From NCBI GenBank assembly GCA_029449235.1, contig JANATG010000001.1:3844001-3908000 (forward strand): 64,000 nt of DNA, read 5' to 3'. Made by a program: the position numbers and the translations under genes. This DNA comes from Linnemannia schmuckeri. Its lineage: Eukaryota > Mortierellomycota > Mortierellomycetes > Mortierellales > Mortierellaceae. This document shows positions 36,286-45,968 of the stretch, piece by piece (the stretch's first letter is position 1; each line of letters starts with the position of its first letter). The notes under the pieces are model-generated. The model saw only the letters and a program-made list of their open reading frames with translations. It searched no databases and had not been told where the DNA came from.

Positions 36286-37690
36286 ATGGTCGAGGAGACA
36301 CCTGACCCTGCTGAGGCCACTGATTCTGCTGAGGAAAAGGAAGGGAACCTAAACGATATGGAGGAATTGGAGGAGGAAACGATATTCAACATCATCAATC
36401 GACCGCCCGCGACTTTGCAGATGGAGAACGAGGACGACAGTAGCGACAATGAGGCAGTCCTTGTCCCTGTAAGCCTCTTCAGCGCGCCGCGGATGGTCCA
36501 CAGCGCCACCTGCTTCGGTAACTCTGACGATAAGTCCAAGTACGCCCTTCTTTTCAGTTAGAACAAAAGGTTTGCCAAGGAACTCGGTGTCAATGTCAAC
36601 AAGATCGAACAGTCGTAGTGGTTCGAGCAGGAGCCTGATCACCTTGACGAGCGTCTCGCCGGTGGCGGATGAAGGATCCCAGCACTGCAGGAGGATGAAG
36701 ATGATGCAGGCAAGGGACCGCGAGAGATACAGCCATGGACTCACTAATACGGTGGACATCAGTTTGGCGTACTATGCTGGACAGCTCGGTGACGGAAGAA
36801 CCATCTCACTCTGTAAATCATCATTATCATTTTTGTATGTGCATTGTATCAACATGCCTGCTCTATTTGCTCCTTTCTATCAAAAGCTGCAAGCTGACAA
36901 ATTATATCTTCAATGCAGCCGTAGATGATGCCGTGAACCCAGCAGCAACAGGAGAACTTTAGGAACTCCAGCTCAAGGGCGCACGGAAACACAGAATAGT
37001 TGTTTTGCAGACGGCTATGCCGTCCTCCGTTCATCGATCTTCGAATAGCTCTGTGCACAAGATACACAACAGGATGTATCATTTCGCACGCGGCTTTGCA
37101 ATATCACAATAATGTTTGTAACAAAAAAAAACCAACAGCAAAACGACAACATTTCACTCACCAGCCTCGTCGCTATTTTTGTCTGCGCTCATTTCAGCTG
37201 TCGTGGCATTGGATGTGGCGCCTTCGCAAACGCTGGAGATCTAGCCGACGGAGACTATGATTGTGAGCGAAGACGGAGGCGAGCTAGGATCGATCGTCTG
37301 CCGCGTGGCTCCTTCATGAAGCCGCTTTTGACAGCTTTGAGATTTTTTCTATCGCAAAGTTAGGATTAATCTCTGCTGACTGGTCAAAAGTCTGCAAAGA
37401 AATTTATCAAGCTGCCACGGGATGGTTGTCAGGATATGACAACCTCTACGGAACAGTTCAAAAAAACCGATCTTGACACAAGCCCAGACTCAGAATCAGA
37501 TGAACCTCAGCATGTCAGCGCACCTATCAATGGAGAAGCACAGGGCGCACCAGTGACGACGAAATAACTAAAGGTACTCTATCGCAACCGGTTCGCTAAG
37601 ATGTTTGAGCAAGTCGCCTACAGGACAGCTATTATGGTCTCGGGGTGGCAGACGATCGGATTCTGCCATGGAGTAATTGATAACCGCGGA
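36286..37690 (+). pseudogene. Decayed or orphan coding sequence
   Basis: Stretches with coding-like composition appear in shifting frames. An acidic block (36286-36420) contains EEKEGNLNDMEELEEE. GVNVNKIEQ lies near 36590-36620 before a stop. LGLISADWSKVCKEIYQAA with TGWLSGYDNLYGTVQ lies at about 37360-37470. FAKMFEQVAYRTAIMVSGWQT is near 37590-37665. Stops separate them and I could not build a spliced frame. It may be a dead transposon-encoded gene or a fast-evolving accessory gene. I do not recognise a family. Confidence 0.3.
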
Positions 37691-39056
37691 CTAAAGTATT
37701 TTTGCATAGTTGAGATTAAAGATACACTGCATCACTACTTTTGAGACCAGTAAGGGGGTTTTTGACGACGGAGGTTTATTCAGAGGGTGACATGCTGGGC
37801 ATCGCTGAGCGTTGGTGGCCCTGGGTTGTCGTGGTGTTGAAAGTTCTGACGCCGGGGAGGGAATAGGCGTTCCGCGTTGGACTTGGATGGGGCGTAAAGG
37901 ATTACTGTATGTTGCTGAAGACCTCGACTCGGCGGGTGGACTCGGTGTTGATTGAAAAAGTGATGGAAGGCGATTTACTGCAGATGAACTGCTGGCGTGC
38001 AGATATCCTTTCAGAAATCCAACTTCTTCCGACAGTTTCCTATTGATCCTTTCCAGCTGCATCATGTATGTCAAAAGTGTCATCTGTCTCGATGCGCCTT
38101 TTCTTTATTTAACTAAATTAGGAAACGCAAGAGACGACAGCACATCTAAGTGTGCCTGTTATTAGTGATTTTAACCGTGGCTTAGTTTTGTTCAATTATT
38201 ATACTTTTAGTTGATAATATCTTGTTAATTGAACAATATGATTGGAGTGAAGGTCCTGCTGGATCGGAATCGGTGACACGACCATAGTTGACAAAGAAAA
38301 GTAAAAAGAGTCGAGGATATGCATAAGCAAAACAATAAACATTGTTGCGGGTCTGTTGCATGTAAAACATAGCGAAAGAGTGAACAGTGACTTTCAAGCC
38401 ACACATACTGCCGCTTCGTGCTTGACGCAGACGATGTTGCTACTGCTGGTTCGGGTGCTGGTGCTGATGCTGATCCTGGTTCTGGTCGTGGTTCTGGTTC
38501 TGGTTCTGTCGTGGGGGTTTTTGAGACACCACTATGATGGACAAGGATAGAACAAGGCAAGAGCATGTGTAAGTAAAATAGGGCATTGTTGTGTACCTGT
38601 GAGTCTAGTTGGGGAGATAGTGATGCTAGGAGGATACTGCCGACAGTAACTCCTTCTTCCTCCACCTGCTCGCGCACGGCACCCCAACACATCAACACAG
38701 GCCTATTATCAGGTGGCAATAAGTTGTTCGATTCATACTCTGTCACAGTTAATTTATCGATCACCGCTAATGTAGGATCGTTTGATCCAGGTTTGTGAGC
38801 CTCGCGCTCGAGTACCTAGTTGAGATAACAACGCAAGCAGCTGCGGTAAGGGCATGCGTTCCTATTTCTTTTCGCTCTGTTTGTGATGATGGAAACGCGA
38901 AGAGATCACTTAAAAGTCGATTAAGCATACCTCACTAAGCCATTTAACATGCGCCCGTCCACAAAGTCTTTAGACAGGGTTAAGTAGTGCATATTGTCTG
39001 GAGACGTTGATGGTGGTGCCGCTTAGGTTGTCAGTGTTGTTTGTTGTCGTAGTCAT
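37691..39056 (-). CDS. Hypothetical protein, possible four-exon gene
   Basis: Phase-0 exons can be placed at 38976-39056 (MTTTTNNTDNLSGTTINVS...), 38597-38815, 38409-38531 and 37691-38083, about 275 residues. Exon 2 includes DPTLAVIDKLTVTEYESNNL and LPPDNRPVLMCWGAVREQV. Exon 3 is Arg/Thr/Ser repetitive. Exon 4 starts with a short heptad-like helix (LERINRKLSEEVGFLKGYL) and then a Pro/Ser-rich tail. The donors GTACAC and GTATGT are good; the first donor (GTCTAA) is poor, so exon 1 is doubtful and the gene may be dead. It sits in the transposon-rich segment. Function unknown. Confidence 0.35.
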
Positions 39057-39578
39057 TTAGTGCGGGTACAGTGCTGTCAATCGTTGTTTGATGGGAATCT
39101 TCTGTGAAATTGAGGTGAACAGGAAAGGCGGGATGTTATGCGAGAAAAAGAAGAAGAATGCGGACGCAACGGTTTGACGAACGTTACAATGGGCAAAGGG
39201 GCGCGTGGCTGTGACAGGAAAAATCATGGGAAATAAGCAATGTCAAAGGCGTTGACATTAATCAATCTAATGTGACCAATGCTTATATTTGCTTCTTAAT
39301 ATTTACCTTGGGCGGCAAATGAATGGCCAAGAGGTAATGATTCCACGGATTCCCCTCAAACCCATCGACGACGGCACTAGCCCGGTTATATTCAAGAAGC
39401 ACCAGTTCCGGTCAAGCCAGTACTGGATAGAACCGTCAACAAGGCTCAGACAAACTCTTTAATCAGTCGGTGTTAACCTGCCACTGGCGGCTTTGAAACA
39501 AATAAAAAATAAAAAAAAAAAAAGGGGGGGGGGAGGTACAGAATAAAAGGACAGGAAAGAGAGAGAAAAAAACATATC
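39057..39578. other. Non-coding stretch before the MITE-like element
   Basis: About 520 bp without a supportable gene. It ends in an A/G homopolymer region (A run, then about ten G at 39508-39534). Confidence 0.45.
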
Positions 39579-40016
39579 TATTTGTTGCCCACCCTTTGTG
39601 GCTCCGTATATGTTGCCCATAGTAAAGTCTATTCGTTGCCCCCCCCAGTTGCCATCAGAGATTGGATACTCTTAAACGTTGCCAAAAAAGCGCCAATCTG
39701 TTGCCCATCCCGCAAAATTATTTGTTGCCCTTGACATAGTTGTCCCATGTATTGAGCTGTATCCTCATGAGCCGCGCATTTTTTTTGTTCCCTTTCTCGT
39801 TCTCTTTCTCCCACCTGTACCATTACCGACACAGTTGCCTCATGTATCAAGCCGTATACCTATGAGGTTCCTGATGCACATGCATGGGACAAGTAGCAAG
39901 AGCTCGATTCTCTACAGATAGATGATGCCACGGCGCAGGTGAGGAAGAGAGACGGGGCAACATATAGCAACAGAGTCATGGGCACCGGATTAGAGCAAAA
40001 TTGTGGGCAACAAATA
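39579..40016. mobile_element. MITE-like element with 14-bp inverted ends and GTTGCC subterminal repeats
   Basis: TATTTGTTGCCCAC at 39579-39592 is matched exactly in reverse complement by GTGGGCAACAAATA at 40003-40016, bounding 438 bp. Inside the left end GTTGCC recurs at about 39612, 39635, 39648, 39678, 39700 and 39724. Inside the right end the complement GGCAAC recurs near 39955. Clustered subterminal hexamers next to short inverted termini are typical of non-autonomous DNA transposons. There is no coding capacity and no clear target duplication. It adjoins the A run that precedes tRNA-Gly. Confidence 0.55.
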
Positions 40017-40125
40017 AAAACGTCCACAAAGAGGATATTCCAAAAAAAAAAAAAAAAAAAAAAGATGTGGGTCCCAAAACTACACATCCGGTACGGGCTC
40101 CAAAAGCAGATAAGAACAAAATACT

Positions 40126-40196
40126 TGCGTGGTCCGGGAATCGAACCCGGGTCTACCGCGTGGCAGGCGGTAATTATACCACTAAACCAACCACGC
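40126..40196 (-). tRNA. tRNA-Gly (anticodon GCC)
   Basis: 71 nt including the discriminator. Acceptor GCGTGGT pairs with ACCACGC. A D-arm with GTTTAGTGGTATAAT is followed by the anticodon stem ACCGC/GCGGT enclosing loop CTGCCAC (anticodon GCC). The T-arm is CCGGGTTCGATTCCCGG with a perfect B box. No intron. The 5' end faces the Ty3/gypsy element that begins 22 bp upstream. Confidence 0.96.
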
Positions 40197-40677
40197 CGCG
40201 CTTCAGTGTTTACTGTCGTGAATTCACCCTCTTTTATTCACGTGTTTTCTCCCTTTCACGCCACCAATTTTCACTATCTTTTTTTGGCCATTAATTACGC
40301 CTTACTTTTACCACCGATACTTTTTTGCTCTCTTTGTTTGTTCCCTTTTCCCCGAACATCCAACACGTCGCCTACCATCTTCACCACTATCTATAAGATA
40401 CCACGACCCCATTGGTTGCACCGTTTCATGAACCCATGATGAGCTAGCAACCCGAGTCAACTTTGTTTGGCTTTTTCCTTGCTTTTATTCCCTTTTTCTT
40501 TTTCTTTTCTTCAACCGTGTTCACGTTGGTTGCTCTTCTCTTTCGACTCGCCCCCTACCCTTTCCGAGTCTCAACAACCAGAAAGGATGGTACACCAGTT
40601 AGTAGTAGTTTCCCGAGTCACTTCTTTTTTCCCATATTCGTGTTATTCTCTCAATTCAGTAGCTTAGTCCCAGATAG

Positions 40678-40684
40678 TATAAAA
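40678..40684 (+). promoter_or_regulatory. LTR TATA box (left copy)
   Basis: TATAAAA in an AGTATAAAAGG context inside the LTR. The mirrored copy is at 46344-46350 on the minus strand. In the left copy it would drive antisense transcription into pol. Confidence 0.6.
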
Positions 40685-40747
40685 GGATACCTAGAAGGCA
40701 CGATTGAAACAGCATCTTCGCCCTGTTGTCAATCCTGCTCCTTCTAG

Positions 40748-40846
40748 GTAAGTCCCTCCTCCCTCCCCTTTTATCACCACTGTTCATGTCGCTCGAACAG
40801 TGTGTCTAATAAATCTTCGCCCTGTTGTCAATCCTGCTCCTTCTAG
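40748..40846 (+). other. Intron-like segment within the LTR leader
   Basis: GTAAGT at 40748 and CCTTCTAG ending at 40846 bound 99 nt downstream of the LTR TATA box. The sequence before the donor and before the acceptor is the same 30-odd-bp repeat. The right LTR has the same arrangement. It could be a spliced leader intron or just a duplication. Confidence 0.3.
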
Positions 40847-40879
40847 CATCCCCCTGTGCGCCCGAAGATCCGCACCACT

Positions 40880-43800
40880 CTAGTTGTCTCTTACCTGTGT
40901 TCGGAGAAGTTCACAGCCCCCTTTCCCTCTTCCTCTACGTTGCCCCTGTCTGTGATCGGGGAGATCACAGCCCCCCCCCTTCCCTCTTCCTCTGTGTCGT
41001 CTTTGCCAGTCTAGTTGAGACTGCGTGGTACCTCCTGCAGAAGTTGCTGGAGTCCAATAGGCGGGAATGGGCGACGACTGGGGAGGTGGAAAAGGGAGTT
41101 GCATCATCTGCAGCTGCTGAATTTGACGAGGGCGGCGTGAATTAATTTTTGCGAGCTCTTGTCGATACACACGGGCTGCGTCTTCAGCGGAGCCCATCAT
41201 AAGTGCTTGGTAATTAGGACCGCGGCGGGCGAGATACTCCTCATTCGCGCGCTGCTGCTCGTGGGCATCAGACACACGACGGTCTTCATCGTTCTCCAAC
41301 GACTCATCGGGCAGACCATCATCATTGTTGTCGCGAACAGACTCCATGGCAAAACGAGTCTTGCTGAACCAAGCCTTGCGCTGAGTGGCATCATTCGGGG
41401 CCTTGGCGAGCTTCAAACGGTCCTGGTGTACCAAATCCTCCTTAGGTACACCATCACCCCAACGAAGCTGATAGGTGGAAAGAGGCGTAACTCGAACGAC
41501 CTCCAAAGGACCATACCAGTGGGGTTCCAACTTCTTGCGACCGTAGTTCTTGACGAGGACAAAGTCACCCACGGCAAACTTCGCGTCCTCGATAATATGC
41601 GACTCTGCATGTCTCTTGACCATATCTGACGCTGCATCTTGCTGAGTTTGGAGGTGAACCTCTCGAAGCTCATCGATCTCCTTGAAGGTTTTCCTTCGGT
41701 GTTCCAAAAAATCGCTAGGGTCCGTAAAATCAAACAGAAACGGGCGGACTGGATCTTTGGGGATACGCGGCTCGATACCATACACCAACTTGAAGGGGGA
41801 GACTTGCGTACGTTGCGAGATGTGTACACGACATGCGAATAGGGCCTGGTGGAGGTATTGATCCCAGCGGACGCGATGAGCACCAACATACTTGTTAAGC
41901 ATGTGTCCGATAACACCATTAAGGCGCTCACACTTGCCATTAGACCGGGGGTGATAGGCGGAGGTAGCCATATGCTTGATGTTCAGCTTCTGAAGATAGC
42001 GCTGCAGGACTTCCGACATGAAGTTGGAGCCTCGGTCGCTCACAATCTCAGACGGGCACCCAAACTGGAGAAAGACTTCCTCATACAGGAACGTGGCGAC
42101 TGCTTCGGCGGTGGCATCAGGAATGGCACGAGCAATTGGCCAATTGGTCGCGTAGTCGATGGCAGTGATGATCCATCGATTGCCTTGCTTGGTAAGAGGC
42201 ATGCGTCCTATGAAATCGATACCCCATCGTTCAAAAGGACGCGCCGGAGCCAAGGGATGTAAAGGAGCCACCGATCGGCTCCCAGGCTTCACAAGCTGGC
42301 AGGGTTGACATTCTCGAGTCAATATCTTGATGTCGGAGCGGAGGGTTGGCCACCACATACGCGTCTTGGCCAAGTCATAGGTACCAGACTGACCAAGGTG
42401 ACCAAGGTCGGCGTGCAACTCTGAAAGACGATCCATGCGCTCGACATAGGGTACGAAGGGAACTGAGGCTTCTTCAACTAAGCGGAACAATTCTCCTTCC
42501 TTCACGACGAAAAGAGGGGCTTGCTGACGTACAAGCTTTTTGATGGTAGGGTCGGTACCAGGAGGGAAAGTGCCTGATAATAAAAAATCAGGGACAAGGA
42601 GGGGCCAATCCCAGGTATCGATGTGTCGAGTAGGGTGGACACTATTTATCTCGAGACGGGACAAGGCATCGGCGGCAGCATTGGTCTTTCCAGGCTTGTA
42701 CTGGATGGAGAGGTTGTATGGCGCCAGGAATTCGACCCATCGAGTAACTCTCTGACTGAGGTGTGGCTGAGAAAAAATAAACCTCAGGCTGGCATGGTCC
42801 GTAAAGACGACGTTCTCTGGTGCTCCCAGCACATAGGATCGCCAAGCTCGGCACGCATGCACGATCGCCAGCATCTCTTTTTCGTGTACTGGGTAGTTTC
42901 GCTCGGCAGCCTTGAGCTTGCGAGACTCGTAAGCGACTGGATGTTTCTTGCCATCCAACTCTTGATACAACACTCCACCGGTTGCATCATCGGATGCGTC
43001 AGTCTCCATAATGAACGGCTTGTTTGGGTCTCCACAGAGTAAGGTTGGGGGAGTCATCAATAGATGACGAACTCCATCAAAGGCGGCTTGCTCAACCGGG
43101 CCCCACGAGGCAAGCGGTCGAGTCTTAGACTTGTTATGGCCGGGTCCATCCTTTAACAGACTGAAGAGAGGGCCGGCGACTTCCGCCAGCTTATAAACGA
43201 AACGACGGTAGTAGTTGACAAAACCCATAAAGGATCGCAGCTGTTGGACATTCTTGGGTATCGGCCAGTTGAGGAGAGCCTTGGTTTTGGCAGGGTCGAC
43301 TTGAATGCCTTGGTTGGATATAACATGACCGACAAAGGTAATGGAGGAGGTGCCGAACTCGCATTTGCTTCTCTTGGCGTGCAGTTTATGCTGTCGAAGG
43401 AGTTCGAGGGCGAGGCGGGTGTGCTTGAGGTGGTCTTCAAAAGTTTTGGAGAAGACGAGGATGTCGTCAAGAAACACGACAATGTGTTTATCCAGGTGAT
43501 CGTGGAAGACGTGGTTCATAAGGCCTTGAAAAGAGGCCGGGGCGTTAGTTAAGCCAAAGGACATGACACGGTACTCGAAATGTCCATAACGAGTGGAGAA
43601 GGCTGTCTTGGGGATGTCTTTTTCGGCGATTCGGAGCTGATGATAGCCTTGCTGTAGGTCCAACTTGCTGAAGTACTTGGCACCTTGGAATCGATCGAAA
43701 AACTCGTCAAGTAATGGCAGCGGATACTTGTTCTTGGTGGTGATCGCATTAAGTCCTCGATAATCGATACATAGTCGTAAAGAACCATCCTTCTTCTTGA

Positions 43801-45715
43801 CAAATAGTACCGGAGCGGCCCAGGGCGACGTAGAGGGCTGAATGTAACCCAGCTCGAGCAGCTCATCCAACTGCTCTCGTAGAGCACGAAGCTCCAGCGG
43901 CGACATCTTGTAGGCCTTCTTGGCCACAGGCGCTGCATCTCCAGTGGGGATCTCATGATCAAATCCGGGGCGCGGAAGAGGGAGATCAGTCAAAGGCGCG
44001 AACACGTCGTTGGCGTACTCTTCGACCAGGGCATTAACTTGTTGCCGTTGCTCAGCGGTTAGGGGGGCGGTAGGGTTCTCAACTTGAACCGACTCGGGTT
44101 GAGTGTCTGGTACTGCCGTTTGCAATACCCAGATCACTCCTGCATCGATCGTATCTTTCGTATCGACGGTTTTGGCAAACTTCTGCACATTGACGTGTAC
44201 GGTACCGAGGAGGGGCTCTTCCAGCTCGGCAAGGAGTTGCGGCGAAGGCTTCGACATAGCCTTGACTTCAAAGTCCTGACCTCCGTAGGTCCAGGATAAA
44301 GTGTACTGCTCCCAGTCCATGTGGGGCTTAAACTTGGCCATCCATGGGATGCCGAGGAAAAAGTCGCGCGCCAACTTGCGGACAATAGTTGCTCGGATGG
44401 AATGGGCCATGGTTCCAACTGTAATTCGGACGACAACTTGTCCGAGGGCATTGCTATCTTCGCTCTTCCCGAGCGCAAGACGTAATGGTAGTGGTTGGCT
44501 GACCCGCTCCTCGCTCTCAACAGCGGTGGGGTCCAGCAGACGAATTTTCTCAAGTGCCTCCTCTGAGACAACATTGACGTTCGCGCCATTATCTACAAGG
44601 GCTTCGAACTGGGTTCCGGTAACATCAAGCGGAATAACAACAAGGGGGAAGGCATGAGGGTCAAACTCGTGAGCCTCGACCACAGTCATATGGGTGGCGG
44701 GAGGATGACGACGTGACTCAGATGACGATGAGGAACTCGACTTGTTCCTACTAGGGCATCCTGCCTTATAGTGGCCAGTCTGTCCACATCCGTGACAGGT
44801 CGCTGGCTGAGCACACTGCGCGACTTTGTGGTTGCCGCGGCAGTTGAAACAACTAATGGAGTCAATCTCCATAGGGGTAGGACCGGAGTCTCGACGGCCA
44901 ACGTTGCTGTCGCGACGGAACTGGTTTTGGGGAGGGCCAGAGGGTCTTGCAAAGGGGTGCACGGCGCTCTGCCTACGATTGGTAACGAATCCGGTCGAAG
45001 GGTTGCCGGAGATGGAGGTACGGGGGGCGACGTTGGGTTGTTGGAATACAACATTCCTAGGTGTACGACCCGGGGTAAAGGAGGGTGTATATAAGGGAGG
45101 GCTGGCTCGATGATGGGAAGCGTACTGACGTCCAGCTTGACGGTTCAGAGCAGACTGAGAGGTAATGCCCAACTGCTGGTTCATCTGTGACTTGATCTCA
45201 CAAGCGGTCTTGACATCTTCCCACGTCTTGACTTGTCTCTCGATCAAATAACGTGCGAGAAAGGGAGGACCCTGAGTCTTGAACTGGTGAATCTTCTCAC
45301 CATCGGTTAGGACTGAGGCAATAGGGGCGGCTGCAAACTCATATCGCTGGAAGTACGAGTTGGGGGTATCTGACCTTTCCCAGGTTACGGTGGCGAGGTT
45401 GGCACGATGAGTAGACTCCAACTCTTCCGAACCAAACTGTCGATTGAAGGCGGCCTTGAACTCGGTCCAGGTAACATCAGGCTGGGTCTCGATCAGATTT
45501 TGACCCCAGATTTGCGCAATACTTCGGAGCTTGAGGATGGCGGCGGCTGGCCAGTCCGCTTCGGGCAGCCTGCACAGCTTAGCGGCAAGGGCAATCTGAT
45601 TAATCCAGATTTTAGCGGCATATGGGTCACGGTATGCGAAGTCAAACGTCTCCACGTCGGAGGGAAGCGTGACTCGGCGCGGTGCATCGACGGTGGTTGC
45701 GTCGGTGTCAGGCAT
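40880..45715 (-). CDS. Gag-Pol polyprotein of a Ty3/gypsy retrotransposon
   Basis: 1611 codons without a stop or frameshift. Order: Gag capsid-like region (about 20-190); two zinc knuckles (CFNCRGNHKVAQC at 289-301, imperfect spacing, and CHGCGQTGHYKAGC at 307-320); protease with VDNGANVN (374-381; families normally have D[ST]G); reverse transcriptase (about 580-800) with VVFLDDILVFS (747-756); RNase H starting METDASDDATGG (903-914); integrase with an HHCC-type zinc module (H1101 to C1139), DDE residues in GIDFIG, SDRGSNF and KCERLNG, and a GPY/F-like KLEPHWYGPLEVVRV (1395-1409). There is no chromodomain. Pol after integrase fits the Ty3/gypsy order. The last about 57 residues (from 1555) are encoded by the inverted LTR, so the native C-terminus is replaced. 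The open frame suggests recent insertion. Confidence 0.95.
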   Translation of the reverse strand: MPDTDATTVDAPRRVTLPSDVETFDFAYRDPYAAKIWINQIALAAKLCRLPEADWPAAAILKLRSIAQIWGQNLIETQPDVTWTEFKAAFNRQFGSEELESTHRANLATVTWERSDTPNSYFQRYEFAAAPIASVLTDGEKIHQFKTQGPPFLARYLIERQVKTWEDVKTACEIKSQMNQQLGITSQSALNRQAGRQYASHHRASPPLYTPSFTPGRTPRNVVFQQPNVAPRTSISGNPSTGFVTNRRQSAVHPFARPSGPPQNQFRRDSNVGRRDSGPTPMEIDSISCFNCRGNHKVAQCAQPATCHGCGQTGHYKAGCPSRNKSSSSSSSESRRHPPATHMTVVEAHEFDPHAFPLVVIPLDVTGTQFEALVDNGANVNVVSEEALEKIRLLDPTAVESEERVSQPLPLRLALGKSEDSNALGQVVVRITVGTMAHSIRATIVRKLARDFFLGIPWMAKFKPHMDWEQYTLSWTYGGQDFEVKAMSKPSPQLLAELEEPLLGTVHVNVQKFAKTVDTKDTIDAGVIWVLQTAVPDTQPESVQVENPTAPLTAEQRQQVNALVEEYANDVFAPLTDLPLPRPGFDHEIPTGDAAPVAKKAYKMSPLELRALREQLDELLELGYIQPSTSPWAAPVLFVKKKDGSLRLCIDYRGLNAITTKNKYPLPLLDEFFDRFQGAKYFSKLDLQQGYHQLRIAEKDIPKTAFSTRYGHFEYRVMSFGLTNAPASFQGLMNHVFHDHLDKHIVVFLDDILVFSKTFEDHLKHTRLALELLRQHKLHAKRSKCEFGTSSITFVGHVISNQGIQVDPAKTKALLNWPIPKNVQQLRSFMGFVNYYRRFVYKLAEVAGPLFSLLKDGPGHNKSKTRPLASWGPVEQAAFDGVRHLLMTPPTLLCGDPNKPFIMETDASDDATGGVLYQELDGKKHPVAYESRKLKAAERNYPVHEKEMLAIVHACRAWRSYVLGAPENVVFTDHASLRFIFSQPHLSQRVTRWVEFLAPYNLSIQYKPGKTNAAADALSRLEINSVHPTRHIDTWDWPLLVPDFLLSGTFPPGTDPTIKKLVRQQAPLFVVKEGELFRLVEEASVPFVPYVERMDRLSELHADLGHLGQSGTYDLAKTRMWWPTLRSDIKILTRECQPCQLVKPGSRSVAPLHPLAPARPFERWGIDFIGRMPLTKQGNRWIITAIDYATNWPIARAIPDATAEAVATFLYEEVFLQFGCPSEIVSDRGSNFMSEVLQRYLQKLNIKHMATSAYHPRSNGKCERLNGVIGHMLNKYVGAHRVRWDQYLHQALFACRVHISQRTQVSPFKLVYGIEPRIPKDPVRPFLFDFTDPSDFLEHRRKTFKEIDELREVHLQTQQDAASDMVKRHAESHIIEDAKFAVGDFVLVKNYGRKKLEPHWYGPLEVVRVTPLSTYQLRWGDGVPKEDLVHQDRLKLAKAPNDATQRKAWFSKTRFAMESVRDNNDDGLPDESLENDEDRRVSDAHEQQRANEEYLARRGPNYQALMMGSAEDAARVYRQELAKINSRRPRQIQQLQMMQLPFPPPQSSPIPAYWTPATSAGGTTQSQLDWQRRHRGRGKGGGCDLPDHRQGQRRGRGKGGCELLRTQVRDN

Positions 45716-45953
45716 GGTGTGGTCTTGTGTGTTATGTTAATTTTTTGTTCGGGTGTTTTTTTTTTTTTTGAAGGGGGAATAGAGAGCAAAAAGAAAAAAA
45801 AAGAACAGGTGTTGTTGTGCACGGGAGACAAAAATTTGGGAAAAAAAAGCTAAATTAAAATTAAAGTGTGGATGTGGGGTAAAAAGACAAAAGTGCAATT
45901 AAAGGATTGCTAAAGAGCGGAATTCAACAAGAATGGAGGGGGAACGTAAACTT

Positions 45954-45965
45954 CCTTTGCTACCA
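45954..45965 (-). other. Putative primer binding site
   Basis: On the minus strand TGGTAGCAAAGG starts three bases after the LTR terminus CTCCACA. TGG complements the tRNA CCA end, and the position is right for minus-strand priming. The primer tRNA is not identified. Confidence 0.45.
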
Positions 45966-45968
45966 ATT

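Larger units (their letters stand above)
40219..41055 (+). repeat. Left LTR copy, opposite in orientation to Gag-Pol
   Basis: Starts TGAATTCACC, has TATAAAA at 40678-40684 and AATAAA at 40808-40813, all reading rightward, toward the 3' end of pol. Compared with the right LTR it lacks the last six bases (TCCACA) and joins pol sequence directly at 41055/41056. A 34-bp direct repeat (CTTCGCCCTGTTGTCAATCC...) occurs at about 40713-40747 and 40814-40846. Confidence 0.85.

Noticed and set aside
40463..40747. 94-codon open frame present twice, in both inverted LTRs, as a conserved small protein
   Set aside because: It is duplicated only because the LTR is duplicated, and it is a Phe/Ser/Leu-rich translation of pyrimidine-rich U3 sequence.
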